A DNA stretch of 53,220 nt from an uncultured Chryseobacterium sp. (GTDB lineage: Bacteria > Bacteroidota > Bacteroidia > Flavobacteriales > Weeksellaceae), in NCBI GenBank assembly GCA_913777465.1, contig CAJYRQ010000024.1, positions 1-53,220 on the forward strand, read 5' to 3'. Positions 1-7,570 of the stretch are shown piece after piece (position 1 is the stretch's first letter; each line of letters starts with the position of its first letter). The position numbers were made by a program, and so were the translations under genes. The notes under the pieces were generated by a model. That model worked only from the letters and a program-made list of their open reading frames with translations, did not search any database and was not told the DNA's origin.

Positions 1-30
1 CGGCATTCTAACCAGCTGAACTACCGGATC
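1..30 (-). tRNA. tRNA-Asp, cut by window edge
   Basis: This is the 5' part of a third tRNA-Asp copy, identical over its length to the two complete copies that follow; the rest lies outside the window. It is the last of the visible copies in transcription order. Confidence 0.85.
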
Positions 31-63
31 AATTTTTTTTAAAGTAAATTGAGAAAACTTATG

Positions 64-137
64 CGATCCGGACGGGACTCGAACCCGCGACCTCCGCCGT
101 GACAGGGCGGCATTCTAACCAGCTGAACTACCGGATC
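64..137 (-). tRNA. tRNA-Asp (GTC)
   Basis: A complete 74-nt cloverleaf on the minus strand. The 7-bp acceptor stem GATCCGG/CCGGATC, the loop CTGTCAC with anticodon GTC, the T loop TTCGAGT and discriminator G are all visible. CCA is not encoded. It is an exact copy of the gene at 170-243. Confidence 0.96.
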
Positions 138-169
138 AATTTTTTTAAAGTAAATTGAGAAAACTTATG

Positions 170-243
170 CGATCCGGACGGGACTCGAACCCGCGACCTC
201 CGCCGTGACAGGGCGGCATTCTAACCAGCTGAACTACCGGATC
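170..243 (-). tRNA. tRNA-Asp (GTC)
   Basis: A complete 74-nt tRNA-Asp and the promoter-proximal member of the array. The 32-nt spacer to the next copy (138-169) is repeated as 33 nt (31-63) with one extra T, so gene and spacer were duplicated together as a unit of about 106 bp. Confidence 0.96.
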
Positions 244-289
244 AAAATTTATCTTGTTTTTAAAGAACTTTGTTTCTTTTTTGTGATGG

Positions 290-319
290 CAAAAGTACAA
301 CTTTTTTCGTTACCCGCAA
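290..319 (-). promoter_or_regulatory. Promoter of the tRNA-Asp array
   Basis: On the minus strand TACTTTTG (297-290) matches the Bacteroidota -7 element TAnnTTTG, and TTG (319-317) lies 19 nt upstream, the usual spacing for the -33 element. Transcription would start near 284 and run into the tRNA genes. Confidence 0.65.
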
Positions 320-328
320 ATTTATTTC

Positions 329-357
329 AAAAAAAAAGCCTCCCCGAAACGGAAGGC
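329..357 (-). terminator. Rho-independent terminator of trxA
   Basis: On the minus strand GCCTTCC pairs with GGGGAGGC around a short loop and is followed by a run of T. It lies just past the trxA stop and just before the tRNA-Asp promoter. Confidence 0.85.
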
Positions 358-380
358 CTTCATTATCAAATTTATTATTT

Positions 381-698
381 TTACAAGTGGGCGCTTAATT
401 TCTCAGCGATCACTTCTTTCGGAGCTACTCCTACCAGTTTATCAACTACTTCGCCATTCTTGAAAATAAGAACGGTAGGGATGTTTCTGATCCCGTATTG
501 CATAGAAATTTCCTGGTTGTTGTCTACATCTACTTTTCCAACAACTGCTTTTCCTTCAAAGTCTGTTGCTACTTCCTCGATAATTGGTCCCAATGTTCTG
601 CACGGTCCGCACCATACTGCCCAAAAATCTACCAATACCGGCTTGTCTGATTTTAAAACCGTTTCCTGAAATGAGCTGTCTGTAATTTCTAAAGCCAT
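381..698 (-). CDS. trxA: Thioredoxin
   Basis: A 105-residue thioredoxin, the normal length for a bacterial TrxA. The redox motif WCGPC has its cysteines at residues 30 and 33, and the cis-proline segment NIPT is present near residue 73. It reduces disulfides in cytoplasmic proteins and takes electrons from thioredoxin reductase. There is no signal peptide, so it is cytoplasmic. A TAATTTTG element at 764-757 on the minus strand is a plausible promoter, and a terminator follows the gene, so it is probably a single-gene unit. The neighbouring cysteine desulfurase also deals with sulfur, but the shared location proves no link. Confidence 0.97.
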   Translation of the reverse strand: MALEITDSSFQETVLKSDKPVLVDFWAVWCGPCRTLGPIIEEVATDFEGKAVVGKVDVDNNQEISMQYGIRNIPTVLIFKNGEVVDKLVGVAPKEVIAEKLSAHL

Positions 699-783
699 TT
701 TATTTTTTTATTTAAATTAATATTATTCCTAATTTATTTTTCTTACATCTGATAATCAAAATTACGCTTTTTGAGTGATAAGG

Positions 784-1959
784 CTATCTATGCTCAACAT
801 TTGTATTTTCTATAACGAAATCTTTTGAAATCTCCTGCAAAGCTGCTGCCAGAGCATCAATATCTTCTTTCGTGGTCAGATGGCTGAAAGAGATACGTAG
901 CGGCGTACAATGATCCATTTCATCTTCTGATAAAACCATCATCATCACCATGGAAGGTTTTGATGCACCTGATGAACAGGCACTCCCCTGAGAAATTGCT
1001 ATTCCTTTCATATCCAGCTGGAGCCCGATCAAAGGGTTCTTGTAAGGCAATAAAGCACTTAAAACCGTATAAAGGCTGTTTTCCTTCTCAGCACTTCTTC
1101 CGTTGAATTTGATGCCCGGAATCTCTTCCGTAAGCCTTTCTTTAGCGTATGCTTTGATTTCCTGCATATGAGCAGCATATTCTTCCAGATGGTTCAGGGA
1201 AATTTCCAGTGCTTTTCCCAATCCTACGATCCCGGCAACATTTTCCGTACCTGCTCTCAGGCTTCTTTCCTGAGGGCCGCCGGTAATAATCCCTTTCAAA
1301 CCGCTTGATTTTCTGATAAACGCAAAACCTACACCTTTCGGACCATGGAATTTGTGCGCGCTGCATGAGGCAAAATCTACCTTAATATCGGAGAAATCCA
1401 GATTCATGTGCGCCATCGTCTGTACCGTATCGGAATGAAAAAGGGCCTGGTTTGTTTTGCACAATTCAGCTACTTTTTTAATATCGATAAGATTTCCGAT
1501 TTCATTGTTGGCGTGCATCAGGCTGACCAGTGTCTTTTTATCCGATGCTCTCAGCAGTTCTTCCAGTTTATGAAGATCGATATCCCCTTTCTCATTCGGA
1601 CGGATATAATTTACCTCTACTCCCTTTCTGGCTTTCATATCCAGAATGCTTTCAGAAACACATTTGTGTTCCATAGGCGAACTGATAATTCTTTCAACCC
1701 CCAAATGCTCAACAGCAGACTTGATGATCATGTTGTTGGATTCCGTTCCGCAGGAGGTGAAAATAATTTCAGCCGGCGTTACATGAAGATAATCTGCCAC
1801 CTGCCTTCTCACGTTTTCGATCAGGATTTTTGCTTCCTGCCCAAAACTGTGGGTAGATGACGGATTCCCGAAATTCATTTTCATGGTACCCACCATCGCA
1901 TCGATCACTTCTTCCGAAAGCGGTGTCGTAGCAGCGTTATCAAGGTATATTTTATTCAT
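784..1959 (-). CDS. Cysteine desulfurase, IscS/NifS family
   Basis: A 391-residue PLP-dependent class V aminotransferase-fold enzyme that removes sulfur from L-cysteine and passes it as persulfide to Fe-S cluster assembly or tRNA thiolation. The PLP lysine is K203 in SAHKFHGPKG, and the catalytic cysteine is C328 in SQGSACSSGA, as in group I (IscS-like) enzymes. No iscU or iscR is nearby. Flavobacteria usually carry a separate SufS for Fe-S clusters, so this copy may serve tRNA modification, but that is inference. The stop lies 78 bp beyond the trxA start on the same strand. Confidence 0.93.
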   Translation of the reverse strand: MNKIYLDNAATTPLSEEVIDAMVGTMKMNFGNPSSTHSFGQEAKILIENVRRQVADYLHVTPAEIIFTSCGTESNNMIIKSAVEHLGVERIISSPMEHKCVSESILDMKARKGVEVNYIRPNEKGDIDLHKLEELLRASDKKTLVSLMHANNEIGNLIDIKKVAELCKTNQALFHSDTVQTMAHMNLDFSDIKVDFASCSAHKFHGPKGVGFAFIRKSSGLKGIITGGPQERSLRAGTENVAGIVGLGKALEISLNHLEEYAAHMQEIKAYAKERLTEEIPGIKFNGRSAEKENSLYTVLSALLPYKNPLIGLQLDMKGIAISQGSACSSGASKPSMVMMMVLSEDEMDHCTPLRISFSHLTTKEDIDALAAALQEISKDFVIENTNVEHR

Positions 1960-1961
1960 TT

Positions 1962-2438
1962 TTATTTTGAAAATTTTAATTCTACGGAAGTGAAATTATA
2001 ATGTAAAGGAACGGTAAAAACTACGTAAGGATTAGAAATTACCTGAATTTCCATACCGCCATGTTCCACATAAGGAACTTCGACGTACAACACTTTATTT
2101 TTTACAGAAACATTTTTGATTTTCGTAATTCTGTGATCGCCGGATCTGAACGTTCCCAGGTTATAAAGCACAACTTTTTTATCTGCAGGAAACTTAAATA
2201 CTTTTGAAGGGGAAGGTTCACTTCCTTCAACTATCAGTTGGGAAGAGTTGCTCTCCAATGCCTTTCGGTATTCCGCCTCGTTTTTAAGAATAATAAATCC
2301 TGCCTTCTCCGCACCGCCCTGCGATTCGGAAACGATGATCTCTGTTTCTGCCTGCATACCGGATGACATTCTGGAGGATCTACCTGTAGATGTGCAACTT
2401 ATTAAGGCTGCAAAACACAAAATAAGCAGTTTTGCCAT
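1962..2438 (-). CDS. Lipoprotein with PrcB-like C-terminal domain
   Basis: A 158-residue protein with a lipoprotein signal, ending in the lipobox-like LISC (cysteine at about residue 15). The C-terminal half follows the pattern of the PrcB C-terminal family: SGDHRITKIKNVSVK, then a strand ending in VPYVEHGG, then NPYVVFTVP. In Treponema PrcB stabilises a protease complex; no such partner is seen here, so only the fold is suggested. It starts 3 bp upstream of the desulfurase start on the same strand and is probably co-transcribed with it. Confidence 0.6.
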   Translation of the reverse strand: MAKLLILCFAALISCTSTGRSSRMSSGMQAETEIIVSESQGGAEKAGFIILKNEAEYRKALESNSSQLIVEGSEPSPSKVFKFPADKKVVLYNLGTFRSGDHRITKIKNVSVKNKVLYVEVPYVEHGGMEIQVISNPYVVFTVPLHYNFTSVELKFSK

Positions 2439-2461
2439 TTATCCATTTTTACGGTTCAAAA

Positions 2462-3049
2462 TTAGTGAAAAAATTGATAATGTCCCTCATTTGCCCACTT
2501 CAACATTGGCTTATCTCCTGCAGTATCACCGAAAGCGATGATCTTATCATATTTTTTATCCTTAATTTCCGTTTGTATACGGACTAATTTTTCATTACCG
2601 TTGCAATTTTTCCCGATAAAGTTTCCTGTAAAAACACCGTTTTTAAATTCAGCCTTTGTGGCCAGCAGCTTCATATTGAAAGCATCGGCAAATGGCCTGG
2701 CCCAGATATCCAGCGATGCCGTTACCAGTAAGCTCTGTGTATTTTCGCGATCTATATTTTTAATAAAATCCAAGGCATTCTCCCTTACGATCTTAGGATA
2801 GTGGGCTTCGAAAAACTGCCGGGATTTCTTTTCGATTTTTTCCTGGGTCTGTCCTTTCAGGATAGAGCCAATAAAGCTTTTTTTCACCTTTTCTGTTTCT
2901 GCCAGCCGCAATTTCAACAAGACGAAAAGCGGGACATGCTTCAAAAACTGCAGCCTGAATCGGGTAGCATCATAAAATTTCAGATACATGAACATGGTAT
3001 CCTTGTAGGTCAGGGTTCCGTCAAAATCAAAACAATACAGTTTTTTCAT
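2462..3049 (-). CDS. HAD-IB family phosphatase
   Basis: A 195-residue haloacid dehalogenase hydrolase. Motif I is DFDGT (residues 8-12), a threonine/serine motif II lies in LLVTASLD, and motif III/IV is GDTAGDKPML near the C-terminus. This is the SerB-like layout with a helical cap between motifs I and II. Substrate is not readable from sequence. It lies 150 bp downstream of the DprE2/DprE1/UbiA operon on the same strand. HAD domains are also found fused to UbiA-type phosphoribosyltransferases in other bacteria, so it could supply the 5-phosphatase step of the arabinose-lipid pathway. That role is inference; phosphoserine or another phosphate ester is an alternative. Confidence 0.85.
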   Translation of the reverse strand: MKKLYCFDFDGTLTYKDTMFMYLKFYDATRFRLQFLKHVPLFVLLKLRLAETEKVKKSFIGSILKGQTQEKIEKKSRQFFEAHYPKIVRENALDFIKNIDRENTQSLLVTASLDIWARPFADAFNMKLLATKAEFKNGVFTGNFIGKNCNGNEKLVRIQTEIKDKKYDKIIAFGDTAGDKPMLKWANEGHYQFFH

Positions 3050-3198
3050 TGGTAATTTATGTTATTATATACAAGTCTATCTTATGGTAAACGGAAAGAC
3101 TTCAGGTATATTTTAATGTTTTAATTATTTTAGCCGGACCGGCATTTAATTCAAAGCAATAAAATTAGTGTATAAGCGTATCGGATTAGAAGATGTTC

Positions 3199-3924
3199 TT
3201 AAAGCTTTAATTTTTTAAATATGAATTCAGGAATATTCCTGATGATCATCATGATGATTCCCCAAATTGGCAATACATACGCCACATTCTTCTGTTTTTT
3301 GTAGGCTTTGAATATCCCTTCCGCCGCCTGCTTCGGAGTTGCCGTCAGCTTTGGATTCAAAGGAAGCCCTTCGGTCATTTTCGTAGCCATGAATCCCGGC
3401 TTTACCGTAAGGACATGGACTTTCTTGTCGAAAAGATAATTTCTTAATCCGCTTAAGTAGGCGCTAAAAGCTGCTTTTGCACTTCCGTAAATGAAATTGC
3501 TCTGCCGTCCCCGGTCTCCTGCTACGGAAGAAAGCCCAATGATGGTTCCGGATCTTCTGCTTTCGAATTTATGGGCGAAATAATTGATAACGGGAACCAG
3601 CTTTGCATAGTTGACATCAATAATCCGCTCCGTATTTTTATTGTCGTACAGGCCTTCTTCCGTACCTTCTCCCAGATAACCCGTTGCGCAGAACAGCAAT
3701 TCGGAATTGATCTTTTCAAAACGGTTATAATCGATCTCTTTCATCAGATCCAGTTCAATGATTTCCGACTGCTGGAGAAATTTCACATCAATATGCCTGG
3801 CGAATCTTTCGGTTGTTTCCCTGTTGGAGGTAAAGAGATAAACTCTTTCAAACTTTTCCCCTTCCTGTAAAGCTTTTTCTACAAAAGCCTGTGCTACTTC
3901 CGACGTGCTTCCTAAAACGATCAT
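3199..3924 (-). CDS. DprE2-like SDR reductase
   Basis: A 241-residue short-chain dehydrogenase. The nucleotide site is atypically short (LGSTSEVA, residues 4-11). The catalytic set is S132/S133, Y146 and K150 in YGSAK. The end, RNIPEFIFKKL, closely resembles that of Mycobacterium DprE2 as I recall it, which supports that family over a generic SDR. DprE2 reduces the 2-keto lipid intermediate made by DprE1 to decaprenyl-phospho-arabinose. The gene starts 5 bp after the DprE1-like stop, as expected for a coupled pair. Confidence 0.85.
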   Translation of the reverse strand: MIVLGSTSEVAQAFVEKALQEGEKFERVYLFTSNRETTERFARHIDVKFLQQSEIIELDLMKEIDYNRFEKINSELLFCATGYLGEGTEEGLYDNKNTERIIDVNYAKLVPVINYFAHKFESRRSGTIIGLSSVAGDRGRQSNFIYGSAKAAFSAYLSGLRNYLFDKKVHVLTVKPGFMATKMTEGLPLNPKLTATPKQAAEGIFKAYKKQKNVAYVLPIWGIIMMIIRNIPEFIFKKLKL

Positions 3925-3929
3925 TTGTG

Positions 3930-5246
3930 CTAAATATTATTTAAAATTCTTTTATGCTGCAAAGACACGAATTTTGAGCTTTGAACATTTTTGAGGTAAT
4001 TGGTAAGGGACGACCGGCTCATGCTGTCTTTGGTAAGATAAATCTTCCCGTTGTACTGCTCTACAATATCATCCAATTTATCAATCAGCTTTTTCAGTTT
4101 GGAGTTCACTTTAAAATCCAATGCCAGGGAATAGCCTTCGAAAGGGAAAGAATTATAAGCCTGCGGGTTCTCCTTTCCATACAGCTTCAGCACCGCCAGG
4201 AAAGACCCGTTTCCGCTGTTGGCAATGGTTTCCAGAATCTTTTTCATCCCTTCTTTCCCAGATTCTTTCGGGATCATCATCTGGTACTGAATGAAACCGG
4301 ATTTTCCGTAAATTTTATTCCAGTCATGAACAAAATCCAGAGGATAAAAGAAAGTTTCATAATCAATAAAGCTTTTTACCTCTTTCTTAGCCTGTTTTTT
4401 ATAATAAAGGAAATTAAAAATTTTTACCGTCAAGGCATTGAGCACAAATCCCGGGAAATAGAAAGGAACCGTCGGCTCAAATTTCTTTTTCAGCCTCAGC
4501 GGTTTTTCTCTCAGGTTCTGAGGCAGTTCGTGCTGAAAAGCGTGTTCACCTCTCATCAGAATACTTCTTCCTATATTTTTACCTTTCTGAAGACAATCTA
4601 TCCAGGCTACGGTATAGGTCCAGTTTTCACTTTCTTCAAAAAGCGTAAAGATCTCATCCAGGTTTTCCGCCTTGATGCTTTCCTGGCAGATATATGCGGA
4701 CTCGATATTTTTTAATTTGAATTTTGCAGTGAGGATAATTCCCGTCAGTCCCATCCCGCCAATAGTCGCCCAGAACTTATCGCTGTTTTCTTCCCGTGAA
4801 CAGGTTATGATGTCGCCGTTTTCGATCATCAGCTTAAAACCGATGACGTATTCGGAGAAACAACCTTCGGCATGGTGGTTTTTACCATGGACATCCGAAG
4901 CAATGGCACCGCCTACGGAAACGAATTTCGTCCCCGGGGTCACGTAAAGAAAGTACCCCTGAGGAACGGAAATTTCGAGAACATCGGAAAGCAAAACTCC
5001 CGCTTCACATTCGATAATACCGTTCAGCCGGTCGAAACTGATGAATTTATTTAATTTTTTTGTTGAAAATATATGTTCTCCCAGTGAAGAGTCTCCGTAA
5101 CATCTTCCGTTTCCACGGGCAATTGCTTCATTGTGATTAAGGACAAATTCTTTTATTTTTCTGAAGCTGTCATCAGACCTCATCTCTTTTTCCACTACAG
5201 GGTAATTCCCCCAGTTGGTAACTTTCTGTGTAAAATTCGGCTTCAT
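3930..5246 (-). CDS. DprE1-like FAD oxidoreductase
   Basis: A 438-residue VAO/PCMH-fold flavoenzyme. N-terminal FAD motifs are ARGNGRCYGD (residues 43-52) and VGGAIASDVHGKNHH (111-125), followed by FWATIGGMGLTGI. From memory of M. tuberculosis DprE1, active-site H132 and K418 correspond to H120 and K406 here, a constant offset of 12. It would oxidise the 2-OH of polyprenyl-phospho-ribose to the keto form. At the same offset the cysteine hit by benzothiazinones (C387) is A375. The start overlaps the UbiA stop by 4 bp, so translation is probably coupled. Confidence 0.88.
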   Translation of the reverse strand: MKPNFTQKVTNWGNYPVVEKEMRSDDSFRKIKEFVLNHNEAIARGNGRCYGDSSLGEHIFSTKKLNKFISFDRLNGIIECEAGVLLSDVLEISVPQGYFLYVTPGTKFVSVGGAIASDVHGKNHHAEGCFSEYVIGFKLMIENGDIITCSREENSDKFWATIGGMGLTGIILTAKFKLKNIESAYICQESIKAENLDEIFTLFEESENWTYTVAWIDCLQKGKNIGRSILMRGEHAFQHELPQNLREKPLRLKKKFEPTVPFYFPGFVLNALTVKIFNFLYYKKQAKKEVKSFIDYETFFYPLDFVHDWNKIYGKSGFIQYQMMIPKESGKEGMKKILETIANSGNGSFLAVLKLYGKENPQAYNSFPFEGYSLALDFKVNSKLKKLIDKLDDIVEQYNGKIYLTKDSMSRSSLTNYLKNVQSSKFVSLQHKRILNNI

Positions 5247-6130
5247 TTCTTAAAGTAGATTTGGATTAAAAACGCTGCTACCCATAGCAGTAAAGTGATC
5301 TGGATGTACCGGTCGCGGTATACAATTTTGGTAGGCGATTCGGTTCTGTTATACACCAGGGTCTGCTGTAAATATCTTAAAAAAGCAAAGACTACAAAAA
5401 TCACGGTATAAAAAACCCGTGAGTGAAATCTTGCCTGAACTTCCGGTGAAAGGGTAAACATTAAATAACAAACAATAGCAAGTGTAACGGAAATGGATAG
5501 GGCAATATCTGCAAACTGCACATTATAGCCATCCAAAGCCCGTCTCGTCTTTCCAGAAACCTGGGCGTTGATCAGCTCTCCCCGCCTTTTGCCTATTGCT
5601 AAAACAAGGGCCAGAACAAACGTCAGTAAAATGGCCCATTGTGAAATACTGATTCCGGTGATATACCCTCCTGCCAGTACCCGCAGGACAAATCCTACGG
5701 CGATGATGGAAATATCGATAATAGGAACATGCTTTAATTTGAAGGTATATGCGAGGTTCATCACAAAATAAAACCCGACAATGGTCGCAAATTTCCACAG
5801 ACTTTCATGAAAATAGGATTGGGCAACAAATACAAGGGCAATATCAATAATAATCAGACCGATGAAAATCCCTATGGCCTGAGATTTTGAAATGGCTCCG
5901 CTTGCCAGGGGGCGTCTTCTTTTTTCAGGATGTTTTTTATCCGCCTCGATATCATTGTAATCGTTCAGGATATAAACCACACTGGCAGCCAATGAAAAAA
6001 TAATAAAAGCAAAAATGCTTTTGGTAAGTAAATCGAGGTTTTTGATATTACCCGAGAAAAAGAGAGGAACAAAAACAAACAGGTTTTTCACCCATTGCTC
6101 CACGCGGAGCAGCTTTACATATTTCTTCAT
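5243..6130 (-). CDS. UbiA-family polyprenyl-phosphate phosphoribosyltransferase
   Basis: A 295-residue membrane protein with about eight to nine hydrophobic segments. The first Asp-rich motif of UbiA enzymes is at NDYNDIEAD (residues 56-64), followed by KKHPEKRRRPL. The region around FKLKHVPIID and IGKRRGEL matches the decaprenyl-phosphate phosphoribosyltransferase Rv3806c type rather than the ubiquinone or heme type. It would transfer 5-phosphoribose from PRPP to a polyprenyl phosphate at the inner membrane. It is the first gene of the UbiA-DprE1-DprE2 operon. Ubiquinone-type UbiA is unlikely because no ubi or men genes are nearby and the motif context differs. Confidence 0.87.
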   Translation of the reverse strand: MKKYVKLLRVEQWVKNLFVFVPLFFSGNIKNLDLLTKSIFAFIIFSLAASVVYILNDYNDIEADKKHPEKRRRPLASGAISKSQAIGIFIGLIIIDIALVFVAQSYFHESLWKFATIVGFYFVMNLAYTFKLKHVPIIDISIIAVGFVLRVLAGGYITGISISQWAILLTFVLALVLAIGKRRGELINAQVSGKTRRALDGYNVQFADIALSISVTLAIVCYLMFTLSPEVQARFHSRVFYTVIFVVFAFLRYLQQTLVYNRTESPTKIVYRDRYIQITLLLWVAAFLIQIYFKK

Positions 6131-6147
6131 TTATGTTGTTTGAAATG

Positions 6148-6155
6148 CAAAAATA
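6148..6155 (-). promoter_or_regulatory. Putative -7 element for the UbiA/DprE operon
   Basis: The minus strand reads TATTTTTG, matching TAnnTTTG, 18 bp upstream of the UbiA start. No clear -33 TTG is placed at the usual distance, so the assignment is tentative. Confidence 0.4.
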
Positions 6156-6180
6156 ATGATTTTCTAATTTATCCGGATAA

Positions 6181-6211
6181 AAATACAAAAATAACCGCAA
6201 AAGCGGTTATT
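6181..6211 (-). terminator. Terminator of the lipocalin/OmpA unit
   Basis: A perfect inverted repeat AATAACCGC/GCGGTTATT with a 4-nt loop is followed on the minus strand by a T-rich tract. It lies 26 bp past the OmpA stop. Confidence 0.85.
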
Positions 6212-6236
6212 GACGAAAATATTTATATGTTAATTA

Positions 6237-6926
6237 TTACTGTCCCTGCTGAGCGTCCTGAATCATTTTTTCGTTAGCCGTAATAGCAAACTCAACTCTT
6301 CTGTTTTTAGCTCTTCCTGCTTCAGTATCATTGGAAGCTACCGGCATTGCTTCTCCTTCGCCTTTGGCGAATAATCTGCTTGAAGCAATTCCTTTACCGG
6401 ATAAATACGCTTTTACCGCATTCGCTCTTCTTTCAGATAAGCTCATGTTGTAAGAATCCGTTCCTTTACTATCAGTATGTCCGTAAATATTAATATTGGT
6501 ATCAGGATTATTCGTTAATACGTGAGCCAATTTATCTAAGTTTGTTTTGGCTGTGCTTGTAAGCGCAGATGAATCGAAATCGAAATTCACGATGCTTTCG
6601 TTCAGTGTAATCTTAATCCCGTCTCCTACTCTTTCCACTTCAGCACCCGGCAAAGTCTCTTTAATTTCTCTTGCCTGCTTATCCATTTTATTACCGATAA
6701 CATTACCGGCAACACCACCGATAATACCTCCCAGTACCGCTCCGATCGCTCCGTTACCTCCTCTTCCGACGTTATTTCCGAGGATTCCTCCGATTACGGC
6801 TCCTGAAGCAACTCCTACAGCCGTACCTCTTTGCTGGTGATTGGAATTCTGTACCGCTTCACAACTGGTAAGCAATAACGCTGATGACAGGAAAAGTCCT
6901 CCAATATATGTTTTTGTAAGTTTCAT
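6237..6926 (-). CDS. OmpA-family lipoprotein with glycine zipper
   Basis: A 229-residue outer-membrane lipoprotein. The signal ends in LLLTSC with the lipid cysteine at about residue 22. Residues 35-80 form a Gly-rich zipper segment (repeats such as GGILGNNVG and GGIIGGVAGNVIG) like the SlyB/YmgG type. The C-terminal OmpA domain shows the peptidoglycan-binding pattern YGHTDSKGTD, LSERRANAV and RAKNRRVEFAI. It probably anchors the outer membrane to peptidoglycan. It follows the lipocalin gene by 22 bp and shares a terminator, so the two are likely one transcript. Confidence 0.92.
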   Translation of the reverse strand: MKLTKTYIGGLFLSSALLLTSCEAVQNSNHQQRGTAVGVASGAVIGGILGNNVGRGGNGAIGAVLGGIIGGVAGNVIGNKMDKQAREIKETLPGAEVERVGDGIKITLNESIVNFDFDSSALTSTAKTNLDKLAHVLTNNPDTNINIYGHTDSKGTDSYNMSLSERRANAVKAYLSGKGIASSRLFAKGEGEAMPVASNDTEAGRAKNRRVEFAITANEKMIQDAQQGQ

Positions 6927-6948
6927 CTTTTATTTTTTTTAAAATTAA

Positions 6949-7443
6949 TTATTTCATTCCTGCTCTTTCGAAGTTGTAAACAACTCTTACGTTTTCTCCA
7001 TTGAAAGGAATGTTCTGTTCCAGTGAAAATTGATCCGTTGACTGATTGATAAGGGTTAAAGCATATCCAGCGGTATTCTGTTTAGCTTTAGTTCCTTCAG
7101 CAATTTTTTTAAATTCGAAAGTATTACCGCTTACAACGTTCAGTTTAATCGGCTGTGTAAATCCTGTACCACAGGTTCCTCCGCCGTTAAGTGTATAGGC
7201 ACCCGTCCAGTTGTTAGGAATAAGTCTCCAGTGGCTTCCTACGAAACACTGGGCATCCACACCGTCATCAAAAGGCTTTATTTTATAGTTTTTATCGTAA
7301 TCGATGCTGACGATCTGCCAATCACCTTTCATTTTAAGGAACTCTGATCTCTGGGTCTGTGCAGTCTGGGCATTTTTAACTCCTGAACATGAGGTCGCAA
7401 GAAGCGCTGTTCCGAAGATCCCTGCAAATAGTAACTTTTTCAT
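6949..7443 (-). CDS. Lipocalin-like lipoprotein
   Basis: A 164-residue protein with a lipoprotein signal (LLATSC, cysteine near residue 19). The body starts with LKMKGDWQIVSIDYD, the strand pattern of the short lipocalin-like families of Bacteroidota, and is rich in beta-strand residues. Two further cysteines (in AQCFVGSHW and GGTCGTG) could form a disulfide. Ligand unknown. It lies directly upstream of the OmpA-family gene, in what looks like a two-gene envelope operon. Confidence 0.75.
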   Translation of the reverse strand: MKKLLFAGIFGTALLATSCSGVKNAQTAQTQRSEFLKMKGDWQIVSIDYDKNYKIKPFDDGVDAQCFVGSHWRLIPNNWTGAYTLNGGGTCGTGFTQPIKLNVVSGNTFEFKKIAEGTKAKQNTAGYALTLINQSTDQFSLEQNIPFNGENVRVVYNFERAGMK

Positions 7444-7510
7444 TTTGTTGTTTATTATTTTGTCAGAATAAAAGTCACAAAAAACCGTGCCAAATATTAA
7501 ATAATAGCAA

Positions 7511-7539
7511 TAAAAAAAGTCCGAAAATTTCGGACTTTA
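7511..7539 (-). terminator. Terminator of the S8 protease gene
   Basis: The inverted repeat AAAGTCCGAAA/TTTCGGACTTT is followed on the minus strand by a T-run, 32 bp past the protease stop. Confidence 0.88.
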
Positions 7540-7570
7540 TATGGTTCTGCTTTAAATACAGGAAGATAAA

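Noticed and set aside
1-243. Regularly spaced repeats resembling a CRISPR array
   Set aside because: The repeated unit is a complete tRNA-Asp gene and the spacers are identical to one another, unlike CRISPR spacers; no cas genes are present.
205-669. Plus-strand open frame across trxA
   Set aside because: It is antisense to a well-supported thioredoxin gene and overlaps a tRNA; no family features.
5243-6130. UbiA gene as menaquinone or heme O prenyltransferase
   Set aside because: The motif context and the coupled DprE1/DprE2 genes fit the phosphoribosyltransferase type; no quinone or cytochrome oxidase genes are adjacent.
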